Shown one piece after another: positions 46,748 to 59,400 of a stretch of 64,000 nucleotides of DNA. The DNA lies in assembly GCA_023333565.1 (NCBI GenBank), contig JAJKFH010002906.1:4046501-4110500 (forward strand), in the 5' to 3' direction. How positions within the stretch are numbered: position 1 is the stretch's first letter; every line of letters begins with the position of its first letter. The stretch comes from Puffinus mauretanicus. Taxonomy: Eukaryota > Chordata > Aves > Procellariiformes > Procellariidae. Both the position numbers and the translations under genes were made by a program. The notes beneath the pieces were generated by a model. The model was not told where the DNA came from, did no database searches, and was given only the letters and a program-made list of their open reading frames with translations.

Positions 46748-46845
46748 AATCATAGAATCATAAAGGTTGGAAAAGACCTCTAAGATCATCCAGTCCAACC
46801 GTCGACCCAACACCACCATGCCCACTACACCATGTCCCTAAATGC
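46748..46845 (-). mobile_element. Short CR1 3' end fragment
   Basis: The plus strand reads AATCATAGAATCATAAAGG, followed by ATCCAGTCCAACCGTCGACC and CACTACACCATGTCCCTAAA. This matches the last 100 bases of the CR1 at 7962. Homology stops at about 46845, giving a very short 5'-truncated copy. Confidence 0.88.
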
Positions 46846-47149
46846 AACGAGACACTCTTTCTGACTCCTAGAAACTTCTTGTCACTACTAGTAAGTGAGG
46901 AGCTCCGCTCCCTAGAATAAAAGCTCAGGGCAACATCATGATATAAGATGGCTTTGGGGGCTTTGGGGTGAATGAATTCCAAAAGACATAACAGGGAGGG
47001 GGACGGGGATTAGGAGAGGTGGCATTATTGGGTAAACAGAAGAAAGTGAGATGGACTAAGATATTTATTTCCTCTTCATAGCAGTTGATGGGAAAAATGA
47101 GGCAAAGACTTACTGTCTACTGTATATCGCTCTTAGGGGGGAACTAACA

Positions 47150-47489
47150 GCAGCTTTCTAATGCCCATGAGAAGGTTACCAAGAAGACAGGGCCAGGCTC
47201 TTCAGAGTGATGATGGAGGAGGAGATACAATGCACTTAAGTTGAAAAAAGGGAGATTCAGACTAGACGTAAGAACAAGCCTTTTCAACATGAGGACAGTC
47301 AGCAGTAGAACAGCTTGCCCAGAGAGGTTGTGGAGTTTCCATTCTTGGGGGTTTTCAAGACCTGGCTGGATAAACAGCAGAGTAACTTGGTCTGAACTCA
47401 CAGCTGACCATGCTTTGAGCAAGAGGTTGGACTAGAAACTGCCTGAGGTCCCTTCCAACATGAATTTTTGATCCTGTGATCTTATGATT
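47150..47489 (+). mobile_element. Old CR1 fragment, plus orientation
   Basis: CR1 3' region in forward orientation: CAGCTTGCCCAGAGAGGTTG, GAGCAAGAGGTTGGACTAGA and GAGGTCCCTTCCAACATG, ending in GATCCTGTGATCTTATGATT. The last part is a degraded version of the terminal ATTCTATG repeat. Many substitutions point to an older subfamily than the 8 and 34 kb copies. The left boundary is approximate. Confidence 0.85.
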
Positions 47490-50400
47490 GTTCAAGTTAT
47501 TGTGGAAACAAGTCTTTTTCCACCCATATAAATGAACTTTCCATTTATCCTTATAATTGACCCAGCATTAATTACTATTCATTATAAACATCTACTTGAC
47601 TGCTGACTGTTGACTTTTCATAATTACTGCTGTATTTATCTTTCAGATTAGTAATATTTTATTTCATTTACATATAGAGTCAATGCTTGCAAGAAGAGAT
47701 GTAATGGTTATTTAGAGAACCCAAAAGAATGTGTTTAGCTTTCCTAGTTTAGATGCCAGAAAAGGACGAGCTAGTTTACTAATAATAAGGACATTTACCT
47801 TTTTTTAAGTAGTTTTAACATCATCTAGCAGGAGGATATATTATTCCAACTCTAATAAGGCAGAAAAAGAATAATGCATTTTTGGGAAGTGAAGAAAGCA
47901 TTATCTCAATGTTCCTAACACTTCTATTGCTGTGCTGTTTGTATTACAAACTAGACAAATGATAGTCTAAGCTTGGAATGCCTAGATTGTAGAGGACTTA
48001 AGTTATTTTCATGTTGGCACCACCTCAAACGGAGTCTTTAACAGTGCTGTTACACTTTTTTTTTTTAACTTTTGGCTAAAAGAGAGAAGCACTCCTTTTT
48101 AAAGAGGTACTATTCTTGATTTTTCAGATTTTAGGTGAAAAAATTAATGGAATGTGGGTTTTTCTGTCAGATGATTGAAACATATAAGACAATTTTAAAC
48201 TTATTTATCCTCCTTGTTCTTGACTAAAAATGGAAAAGAAAACAGAGAGGAGCCAGTATTCTACTGCCTTGCATGTAGTATAGTCCTCTACAGTTTGTGA
48301 AATATGGGTGAAGAGAAAAAAGAACCCTGCAGGAAAAGTCATTAGATTTATACCTACTGATTTATATCTACCCTGAGATTTGTTTTGACAGAGCAAACAA
48401 CAGACCAATCCAAGTGACTTTAATAAAACTTATAGCATGTGCTTCAAGTTTTTTGCTATATCAGAAGAGCCAAATAACTGTAGAAGAGAGAACCCAGTTT
48501 TGAACCCCTTAACCCTGCTGAGCGTTAAGCAGACGCGCACTCCAGGAACAACCTGCCCGTCTCTCTCCACCTGGTGCTGGAAGTTGTCACATTTACTCAT
48601 GTCTTCTTGCAGAGTTGACAGGGTGAGCATATCGTAAAATGGTTCAGTTAAAATGAGGTGACCCAGGAGAGACCTACTACTTAAACTGTTTAATCTAACC
48701 TTTCTCATTTTGACTATATTAGCAAATCATCCCAGCAAATCTTAGGGGACAATAAACACAGGCAAGAAGTTGACAAACAGCTGGGAGTGGTAATGTCCTT
48801 TACCAACACAGTGGGACTGAGAAGATAACATCCACAATATCTAAAACATTCACAACATAATGCTTCCACAAAGGAGAGCCTGCATCCTGCAAATCCTTTC
48901 CACTTACTCCATGCAAGACAGGGTATTAGATCTTATTTGATGGATTCCTTAAATAATTGTGCCGCATACGTAAAACATGTATTAAATACAGCGTTTAAAG
49001 TTGCAAAGTTAAGATTTCAAGAATTAGGAAATATCAGAATAAGGATTTTAATATAACTTCCATGTAGTCCAGTTGGGCACCTACCCTGCTTCCTGGCTGA
49101 GTCAGAGGCTGTGTGTGCTGGTTTATAAACATCAAGCATTCATGTATAGGGAGTTTGCAAAAATATCGTGATGTATATGTATTGGGATCCACACTGAGAT
49201 GGGCAATTCAAATCCTGGCTTTTCCTATTACAAAAGCTAATAATCTAATTTAGCAACCCAACCATTACTTTAACAGACTTGTGTAATTTCCTGTAACAAC
49301 TGCTCATCGCTTCATACATCATCAAATTGGAGTCCTGACCTTTTAACTCTCTAACAAAGATTTCAGTCAAACTTAAGTTCACTGACTGCCATGTAGCAAT
49401 AGGGCAAAATTAGATGGCTCAAATTTCCATTTTCATCTGCGTTGTCCTCCTCTGCTTTGATAGAGCCTGTTGTACTCAAGGAAGGCTCTAGTGGTTATCT
49501 CATGAAGCACGTTCTGAGGATCATGTTGGTCAGTACCATGTATGAAGGTAAACGAAAAAGGGGTCCTAGGCCACCTGAAAACTTCAGTGGCTCAGGAGTT
49601 GCTTCAGAAACTGTTCAACCACACTTAACTCTGATACAAGGACAGGAAAAGTGACTGAGGACCATTTCAGTTGTCCAATTTGAATTTACTCTGGGTATAA
49701 CTGAGTCCTACTGGTCGGCAGTGGAAGATTATTGTCTTAGAGTGGAACAACAATAGCTATCATGTTCACTGAGGACTAGCTGGTAGGGTTCTTGTTCAGT
49801 CTTGTTTCATTCATTGTCGTTGCTTTAGAAGGAACTATATAGGCCCACCGTTAGAGTATGCAGGTTTTTTTGATTTTGATCCAGGCTGAAAGCTCTTGAA
49901 GAACACAAATAAAAAAAAGGAATGAATTATTTTTATAAACGTTCTGCACTTATGAGGGTATTATACGCAGTACGTTTCTATAAACAGAACTTTGTCCCAG
50001 CTGGCAGCTGGACTCCTTAGATCTTCTCAAAACAGACAAAAAAGGTTTTGATAATAATAGAATATACCGAAGATACACAGGTTTCTGTGAACCACCTTCT
50101 ATAGCAAATGCAAACAAATCATTCACACATACCCACCAAAACCAGAAGACATTTCTGAAAATGTCCTTTCAATGACATTCACAGACAATATGATAGAAAG
50201 CCCATATATAACACTTAAACTTAGTGTTTGCTGTAGATACTGTGTTAGCTTATCAAGTTATCAGGTCAGCATGCATAGATGTGGTCAATGTTTGGAGCCT
50301 CTAGTCTTCCTCTTCCTTCCATAAGTTCTATGTGAGTTTGGGGAAAAATGCAGCATTTTCAACTCAGAAAATAACAAAGCAGAAGCAGGGCTGTGGTGTG

Positions 50401-52849
50401 GGATAATCATTACTTCACAGGACACAGCTTGGGTTGCTACTGCTTTCCATTTTGGAGTAAAAGTATGTGAATCATGTCAGATAAACGTTTTAGCTGGGGA
50501 GATACATTGAAGGAAATGTTTAATAGATTATTTAAAAAAAAAAAAAAAAGACTCACATAGATTCCTAGTCATCTATCTATAGCTCTGAATGATGGAAGCT
50601 ATCCATCTTGAATTCTCATTATTCTTGCTCTTATTGGTTACCTCATTTGCATAAAATGAATAGAATAAATTGTTACGAATCCAAAAATATACGGTTGCCA
50701 GGATACATCTTGCTAGATGCAAATGAAAATGGGTTTGTGCCGACCAGCCTAAAATAGTTTGGTACTTAGACATTTTCTTATTAACATTAATAGTGATAAA
50801 TGAAACATTACACATCCAGTGAGATATTGAAATTATTACTACTTGTTTCACAATAGGAATATTATTTCAAGCAAATCTGAACTAATTTTTTTATAATGTA
50901 ATTCCACTGAAATACCCTGCATCTTCATTGTAGAAGCAGCATACAGAATGAATAAATATTCTATGTTTGCTTCTTGATAAATTTTTCAATTAAAAAAGTT
51001 TCCTGTTAATTGTTTTTATGATTTTCAGTGCTAGAGCATTAATAACAAGCATCTATTGGTGTATAGGAACACTATTATTATGCTTTGTCCATGTATATGT
51101 GGATAAGGTAGTTACAGTTGAGAACCATACCCAAAAAAAGTCCTAGGGTCTAATCACATTCCTATACAATTACATAGCCAAAGTCCCATTATTTAAAGTA
51201 TATTATTCTGACTTGCTAAAAAATGACAAAAATATAATTTATTTTTATTTTAAGTGATATATTTTATAAATCTCGACTATTCTTAAGCTGTATGCATGCA
51301 TATTGATATCTTTAAAAGCCTATACCAGAAGCTTAATCATATCACTTTCCTGAGTAAAGTCGTTTAATTTGTGTAAGATTGACAATGAAAATAAGTCTGC
51401 ATCGAATGCCTAATGAAGATAATTAACGTATAAAATAAAATACATTTCTATTGTGTGCCATTCAAGGTCTGTACATGTATTTTAAAGGGGATTATATTTC
51501 CTATATATTGACTTCCAAACAGGTAGATAAACACAGGTCAGATTTCCAGCTGTATTCAGGTGGGACTCCTGCATTTTTGGTGAGCGGCGTAGCTGCTCTG
51601 ATCTGCCATGGTCGGTCCCTTGCCAGCAAAGGGCTGCTGGCATGCATCATCAACGTCATGCATCAGTTGATGCAAGAAATAAACTGGAGGTTTACTGCAA
51701 TAAAGGCTGAATGTATGCTGAGAAAGAAAGCTCTTTAAGTTGAAGATATCTACAACAATTGAGATGCAGAGGTTTCTCTGCCCCCTTACTAATGGTTGGT
51801 TCTTTGAGAGGAGAGAAAAATACTGACAAAAGCACAACAGCACAATTGTCTCATAGGAAACAATTTCAGGCACAATTCAGAGTTGTAAAATGACAGATTA
51901 ACTCCCTCCTCTCCTCTTTTGGTTTATTATGTCTCAAAAGTTACTGGTTTTACTCCTAATTTTCAGTGCTATAACTGAGAAGAAAATTATGTCCCTAAAT
52001 TCCAAAATAGCACTGAGGTTTATCTTCACAAGTGATGAGCAGCTACAATTCCAAACAGTATCAGTGGTACTGTGAATTATGCAAGTGATGACAGGATCGT
52101 ACTGAATATTCATATAATTTACTTCATAGAATACATTAGCATTATCCTTTTTTTCTGTGTTAACCACAAAAATAAAGTACTTTCAGGCTGAGGAGATGAT
52201 TAAGGGGCTGGTTCAATGTCCATGGAAATTGAAGACACTTTCCTTTGAATTTGGTAATCTCTGAACTGGGGTCTAAACCTTTCTTTTCTGAGAATGCTCT
52301 TTGTACTAACCTTCTTCATTTCAGTCTGCACAGAGCTAAAATGAGCATTAAGAAATATGTCCTTTTATTCCACAAATCAACTCCTACATGTAATGCTTGA
52401 GAAAAGTGCTAGATAAATACCTTAGTTGTGCTTAGCAAGTTAAACATCAAAGGCTGAAAACTCATGTTCCCATCTGTTCTGAGGCTGCTGGTGGCATCCA
52501 GGTGATTGCTAGTGCAATTCTGCATAAAGCTGTGAGTTTCAAGACTTGCAAGGCACCTTACTCTCTAGAGAAGACTATACAACGCTGTTCTAGGTAGATA
52601 AAAATTCAAATATTTGCCAATGTTGTAGATGATTTTATGAATCATTCCTGTTTAAAAAAAAATTCTCTGTATCACCAATCAAATTACGTCAGACATTATA
52701 AGGCCAGCACCTAAAAAATTTGGGAGATTGCTGCTATGCTGCTGTCTCCCAGTTGAGCCATGGCAACTGGTTGTGTATATGTTGTCATAACTGTGAAATA
52801 AAATGTGTTAAATTCCCCTGAGATTGGAGATTGCAAATCAGTTTGGATG
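47490..52849. other. AT-rich non-coding DNA
   Basis: No gene recognised; frames stay below about 105 codons. A 17-18 base A run lies near 50533-50549. The stretch 47490-47690 is TAAT-rich, without repeats, and might be a conserved element, but this cannot be tested here. Confidence 0.45.
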
Positions 52850-53380
52850 GGATTCAGCGTGAGATTCAGACTCCTGAATTTTAGATGTCTGTATGCAGGT
52901 GTCTTCAGCTAGGTGTCTAAGTTTCCACTGTAGTGCAGACAGATTCACTTGTGTAGCAACGGGCGCTCTGAGCTACCTGAGCTACTGTACAGGTCACAGG
53001 ACCTACAGGAGACCTGATGCTTCTGGAAGAGCAGTAGAAAACAAGGCAAGATACCCAAGGGCATCTTAAAAAGCCCTGAATGTTTCTCCTTACCCCACCT
53101 GTGGATCAGGACCTGGGTCAATGGAGCCGGGGTAGCTTTGAGCTGTGGTAACACATCCTCTTAGCAGCTGGTCCATTGCGTTGCCCACCAGACAATTGAT
53201 TGTAGGCGCCTCTCTGCCTCTTGTGATGCGCGAAACACTCATGAAAGTACCAGACCTGGACCCTACTACTGACTGTAATGGGAGATTAGACACCTAATTA
53301 ATGTCTACGAACATGCAGGTGTCTGTATACCTAAATTTAGAGGCACAATTCACCTGCGTACATGCAAGCATATCCTTTCA
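52850..53380. repeat. Old unclassified interspersed repeat, related to 23.5 kb copy
   Basis: It shares GATTCAGCGTGAG, CACAGGACCTACAGGAGAC and GACTGTAATGGGAGATTAGA with diverged counterparts at 23470-23930. It also has repeated GTGTCT words (TGCAGGTGTCTTCAG, TGCAGGTGTCTGTATACC). The first and last parts may be inverted or duplicated relative to each other. No coding motif was found. The family is unknown to me. Confidence 0.4.
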
Positions 53381-55040
53381 CCTGAGAGGGTTAGGGTGTT
53401 TGAGGTACTGGGATGGGGCTGGTAGAGATGAGACAGAACTTTATGGGAATCCTGCACCTCTTCAAAGCAAAAATTGTGCGCTATGTGAGATTCCTCACGG
53501 AATCCAAGTGATTAGAGATGACTTTATTGAGGAATCTGAACCCTACCCCATGTGCCTCAAACTGAGTTTGTCTCACGCCAGCACTGGGATAACAGTTTTG
53601 CACAAATAGTTACTGTAGCTTGGCTAATACGCAAGTAGCCAGTTAAACAATTATTTCCCGGTCTCTAACGTCATTGTCCAAAGCTGAGAATCTGAACTCT
53701 GTCGCTCGCCTGCCATTCCCCCTACAGGCTGTTCAACTTCAGTCTTATGGCAGTATGTGACGCTAAAGCTATGTAGATGTTCTACAGTTCATTTCGTCAA
53801 TATATAACAGTCCCTTTGTTTTGGCAGGATTTAAAAGTTGCACTTTTCTAACTCCTAAATACTATCCATATCCAGAATCAAAATACTCTTCCGGATAAGT
53901 CCCTGATGCATTCAGTGCAGACAATCTGAGAGCATACATAACATGAACTAGTAGCATCAGAATATTTCCAAATGATGGGTGACAGCTGCCTCTTCTTTTG
54001 TAAAAACATCCAGTTAGACATGTCCATTATACAGCGGTCAGAAGGCGTGCCCCAGAAAAATAAGTAAAAGGGGACATTAAGCTGCTAGCTAGGAATCTGA
54101 GGTTCAGTCCTCTCTCCTCGTTCAAGTTTTCCATGTGACTGTTCTTCCCGCTTGAAAGTGGAGCAATGCTATTTACTTCTTTTAAAAGGTACTTTGAGAC
54201 TTGTGGATAAAAAATGCAAACCAGCAGCTTCGTGTTCTACTAAGCTGGGTGCTGTAAGTGTAACTATATTAAATATGTGCTACAGTAACATACACCAAGC
54301 CTTTTAATAGACTAAGTATGTCACTCAAATTATTTTCTAACTAGAAAATTTGGAATTTTCAGACCAAAGAAGAACAATTCAAGGACATCTGGGTACAGCC
54401 TAGGTAAAGGCAAGAAGTTAAAGCGTGTAAGTGATGCTGCTCTGGGACGCTGGCTCAGTGGGAGTGACAGGCCAGAGGGTCAAGCCAGCAGCAGACGCCA
54501 CGTGCTCGCAGCTCTACCAAACCGCTCGGCTTCAAAACCTGCCCTATTCATGAGAATCACACCTCTCGGTGCGCACAGGCCCTCTCTTCTACGCATCTGC
54601 CCCAGGTAGAACGCAGCTGTGAACTCTCAGGGTCACTGGCACAGTGCTGTAATGGCTTTGTGGTCAGCATCATGGCTCCTCACATTTAAAGAGCTTGGCA
54701 AGCAAAACCCTGGTATGAACAAATAACTAGGTATTTCTATGCTGTATTTCCAATATTGTTACTTGTAGGCTTTTTTCTTTTTTTTTCTCCTTTCTTTCTT
54801 CCTGTAAATGACTCACAGGCTGGCTTTTGGGGAAGGGGGAAACCAAGCGCGGCATAGGCACTGTTGCAACTTTAACCTTATTTAACCCTCAAAACAGCAA
54901 GAGGAAGTACAAAGTATTTTCATGAGCTGTGAATGGGCTCAGATCTGGTTTTGACGTCTTGAGGAAGTACTGCCTTCTGCAAAGCCAGAAATGCAAGAAA
55001 TGTATTTGCAGTCCCGCTGAACTCATTTACACACACACTG
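53381..55040. other. Non-coding DNA leading up to the CpG island
   Basis: No exon or repeat recognised. Base composition becomes more balanced after about 54400. Just left of the CpG island is a run of 13 C followed by 24 A (55045-55081). Confidence 0.45.
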
Positions 55041-55044
55041 ACAG

Positions 55045-55081
55045 CCCCCCCCCCCCCAAAAAAAAAAAAAAAAAAAAAAAA
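55045..55081. repeat. Homopolymer pair C13-A24
   Basis: Thirteen C followed directly by twenty-four A, at the left edge of the CpG island. It could be the remnant of a poly(A) tail or just slippage; sequencing or assembly error is also likely here. Confidence 0.85.
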
Positions 55082-56420
55082 GAGCGCACCGGCGGGGAGG
55101 AGGGGATGGGATCTCTGCGAAACGGCGCGGATTTGGGTCAGGGCCGATGTCGCCGGGCGCGGTGCAGCACGGGTGACAGCGGCACGTTTCCCTGCCCTTA
55201 TTTCTAAGCAGACACCCCAGACGCCCCGCCCGCCGGGCTGGAGAGCCCGAGGGTCCCCGCGTAAGGTCTGTCGGGAGAGGCGGGACCCCCCTCCTGTCCC
55301 CCACCGCCCCCTCTCCCCGTTCCCCCTGTCCCGAGCCGCGCCCCCCCTTCCCCATCCGCCACCGCCCCGGGGACCCCTCCTCCCGCTCCCGCCCCCGGCG
55401 GAGGGCGCCTCGCCCCCCTCAGCCCGCGGCGGCGGGAGGCGGGTCCGAGGGAGCCGCGCCCGCCCGCCCGGGGCCGGCCGCCGGCGGGAGCCGCACGCAG
55501 CCACCGCGGGGCGGGCCTGCGAGCGTCGCGCTGGGCCGGGTCGGGCTGGGCCGCGCCGCGCAGCGCAGCGCCGGCGGCTGTCTGTGAGGCGCGGGGGATG
55601 GACGAGGGTCCCTGCAGCGGCGAGCGGCGACGGGCGGCTCAGGTAAGCTGGGGGAGGCGCGGCAGGGCCGGGTGCCGCCGCTCGCCCGGGGGCTGCGCGG
55701 GGGCGGGCGGGCTGAGCCGCCTCTGCCGCTCGCTCCCGCAGCGTCCCCCGCATCAGCCCCGCCGGCAGCGGGGCGGGGACGGGGCGCTGCAGCCCCTGGG
55801 CGTTCTCCGCCCGGAGGGCCCCCCGCGCCCCGCTGCCGTCTCCGCTGAGCCCTCGCAGCCGCCTTTGTGCCCGCTCCTCGGTCCCGGGTCACCCCTCCCG
55901 GGCCGCCGGCGGCGCGGCTGCCCTTGCCCCTCGCACCGCCGCCGCGGGGGCGGCCTGGCGGCGGGGCCGGCGTGGGCAGGCGGTGGCGGGGGGGACGCCG
56001 GGGGACGCGGCCAACTGTTGCCTGGGAAGGCGCTGGCCCCAGACCGTTGCCAGCTCCCGCAGCAGCGGGGCGGTGAGCGCAGGGGGGGCTCGCTTCGCCT
56101 CGGTTACCGGCTGCCTTTGGAACGGCATCGGTTGCGGTGCGAGTCCTCGCGGAGATTCCCCCGTTGGCCTTGCCCCAGCCGGGGGAGACGCGTTCCCCGG
56201 GCCCGGGCCCCGCAGCGTGGAAGTCCCTGGGTTTCGTTGCCGGTCGGTGAATGCCGGAGCCGCCGCGGCTGCAGGGGAGGGCAGCGCCGGTGCGGGACCT
56301 GCCTCTGTCCGGGCCCGGGGGAGCCTGGCGTACCCCTAAGGCTGGCCGGGGGTACCGCCCGCCGCCCTGCCTTGCTGGGGCGAGTGCGCCTCTGCGGTGG
56401 GGGGACAGAGGGGCGTTAAC
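55082..56420. promoter_or_regulatory. CpG island, probable gene promoter
   Basis: About 1.3 kb of very high GC content with abundant CpG, contrasting with AT-rich flanks on both sides. GC-box words (GGGGCGGGCC near 55508, and others) are frequent and no TATA box is obvious. This is typical of vertebrate broad promoters. A candidate start codon and splice donor lie inside it on the plus strand. Transcription could also run to the left; no exon was recognised on that side. Confidence 0.85.
55598..55642 (+). CDS. Candidate first coding exon (15 codons) of an unidentified gene
   Basis: Within the CpG island an ATG in a fair start context (GCGGGGGATGG) opens 15 codons (MDEGPCSGERRRAAQ), followed immediately by a good splice donor, CAG|GTAAGC, at 55643. 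The donor leaves phase 0. Beyond it the frame runs on to 56419 only because GC-rich DNA lacks stops. I do not recognise the peptide. The exon could equally be 5' untranslated. A CpG-island first exon followed by at least 8 kb of intron is common in vertebrate genes. Confidence 0.4.
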
Positions 56421-59400
56421 CTCACAACTTCGGTTATACCGAAAACTTGCTCTTCCCGCTGCTGGTGGCTGCTGGATGCAGGGTGCTGTAAACGCGGTGT
56501 TTGCAGAGGGATGTACCTAGACACGGGATGAAAAACACGACCTGTAATACTGCATTCATCTCGCTGTTTGAATCTCTGTCCATGTTGAGATGTGTTCCAG
56601 TGAACAGTTACCACGCTTGCATCTGTTCTAACTATTATTATTTTTTCCCTAGTTTAATTTCAAGACAGTTTACCTTTAGGTTTATTTATCTGGGTTTTGT
56701 TAGGCTAAGGTCTTGGTCATACATGATGCCACTGTGTAAAATCGAATGCTCTGTAATTCACTGGCAACACAGCAAGACTCTTAACTTCACATGCTTCCAG
56801 TGGTGTTGCTAATAACTTGCTGAGGGTGGTGATGTGAGTTGGTTTCCAGCTTGTTCCTGGTAGTCTTTGATTGCCATACAGCCAGTCTTTGCACTCTGTT
56901 TTTGTTTACCAGCTCCTAAAGGCACTTCGTATGGGTATGGGGAAAGGGTAAATTAAGGGGGATAGGGATGTTTTTTGCTTCTCCTGTTTTCACCATCTGC
57001 AAGGTCTGAAAAAAATGAAAACGACTTTGGCTGTGAACTCTTAGGTGGGGAGATCTGGAATGAAATGCTGTCGTGACATGAGGTTGCCTTGTGGGCAGAG
57101 AATTTCACATGCTCAGCACTGCTCTACAAAAATACCCCGACTCATATTACACAGGGAAGAACCAAGCTGATACTTCCCTTTTCTCTGTTATGCTAACTTT
57201 CATATTTTTATAACATGTAAGGAAGACTTATACATCAGCAATGTACTTATTTATTTTTTTAAGGAACAAACTTTGTAATTTCTTGTGTTTGATTCTCCTT
57301 TCTACTCTTCTCTAATACCCCTACCCACCCACCCCACCAGGCCCGAATTAAAAACGAATGATAAAGCCCTGCTACTCACTAATTTAGCTTTTGTAGGATA
57401 GACTTTAAAAAAATGTTTTAAGGAAATAAAATTACAGATTATGGGAATAGCATGAAGGGTTTGACTTAAATTCATAAAAAGCATAAAGGGGCAAGAATAA
57501 AATTTGAACCACCATAGTATAGCTATCTGGTCCTTAAGGTTTACGTAAATGTAAACTATGGCAAGTATAAGAAAGGCTCCCTGCGTTATTTATATGGTTT
57601 CTTAATGACTGTCCAATATTGTATTCTGCTCTGTACTTTTTCACTACCCTCCTGTGCTGTTTTTGCAGCGACGCTTTGTTTTTTCCGTGAACTTCTGTTC
57701 TTTATTAAAAACAGAAAATAAACAAACCACAAGTGATTAAAAAGACAATGTATGCCAGTAATTAGAATAAAAAATACTTGGTTAATTCACAGAGGAAGAA
57801 TGGTGATCATCTTGGATACTACTGCATAGTTACTGTCAGCAGATGTCATTTCGCCATACTAGTGAGTCTATTAGTGAATTTTATAGTGCTGGGAAGATAA
57901 TTCATTGTTAGTGTGCTTAGCTTGTCTTCATGACATCATTTTTTGACACTGTTTTGTCAGGCTGAAATATCTTGTCCTCAGCAGTATGGTAGTCTCACAA
58001 AGACATTGAGGATTTGCATGTGCAGTATGTTGTAGATTTCCACGTTAGGTGTTACACAAAATGTGTGTCGAAAATGATAGTTGTTTTTTAGATGAATAAC
58101 AATTCCATACTTTAACAGAAATCATATTTTGTAGGTGTACAGATACGATAAATAAGTAAGACCTCTTTAATCGATCATATTTATATGTATTTCCAAATAC
58201 CCTTTTAATTAGAGTTTTTAGAGAAACTGTAAAGGAGTTTTGTAGAATCACTGGCATTCTTTAGCACTAGGTGCATAATGCATGCAGTAGCACATGAACT
58301 TGATCATTCAGTTCACATTTTATACAAAACAGAAAAATATCATTCTATATCCAAAACCTGTATGCAATCCAGACATCATTAGGTCTCCTATTTAAATCCC
58401 TGGAGACAAACTGAGCATGTCAATGTGACCTATAACATCAGTGGACAGGGGAATATGCATACTAATAATATATGTTGATTTGAAGGAGCTAGAGCCTCTT
58501 AGTGTTTCCTCCATACTGAATTCAGTACGTATTTGGATCTGTTTCAGTATTATCAATCATTCTTTTAGCAGTGCTTTCTACTCATGTTATCTAGGAATGC
58601 AAAACAGTAACATTAAATCAGAGAAAACAGTTTGAGAGGCATGAATTAAAATATTTAATATATGGGGCAGCTTGAGAGTTGCAAAAAATGCAGTCATAAA
58701 TTTGAATTTTCTTGTTTAAATTAAAATTGTAATAGAAGCTGCTATGCACTCGTGTGAATGATGATGAGAGCAATGTGAATGATGTGAGAAGTACAGGTCC
58801 TAATTCTTGTGAAGTACTGAATTTACCATTCTTCTACTTTCACAGAATTCCAATTCAGACTTCCAATTAAAATGAGAAACGTGTCTTATTTTCTGTCTTT
58901 ATATACTGCTTGATACAAGTTCTTGATTTAAACTGGTAGCAGTAGTTGCTTCTACAGGAAAAATAACAGTAATAGATATAGGACAAATACCTTTTAGGAC
59001 AGATATGACCTAGTGCGGCACTGACACCCAGGTGCTTGAAAGATTTTTATTTATTATTGTGGATTTTAAATGTTTAGAAATAATCTCGTGGTTGGGATCT
59101 TCATGTTTACATTAAGTTAAATATCAGTCAGTCTTACCTTAATTCAGGAATGGCTGCTTTGGCATGCTAACGGCTGAAATATTCTTGTCTAATTTATGAA
59201 CTTGACAACTGACTACATAACCAATGCTCTATGGGACTTCTTTGTGCATTTTATCCTTTTTTTCCTGTCTGTGATAGTACTTGTGTGGGCTGTTCGTAGT
59301 GGCAGGTCAACAGGTTGACTTTTAACAGTATGGTTTGGATGAACAGCAGTGCAAAAGGTGAAGCTAATGCGTAAGTCTGAGGCTTATTTTTCAGTAAATC

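Noticed and set aside
54920..55753. 277-codon minus-strand open frame across the CpG island
   Set aside because: Low-complexity Pro/Arg/Ala/Gly translation of CpG-rich DNA. It even runs through the C13-A24 homopolymers, so it is a composition artefact.
55643..56419. Continuation of the plus-strand 273-codon frame past the candidate exon
   Set aside because: Beyond the GTAAGC donor the sequence is GC-driven and repetitive in composition, with no domain. It is more likely intron 1.
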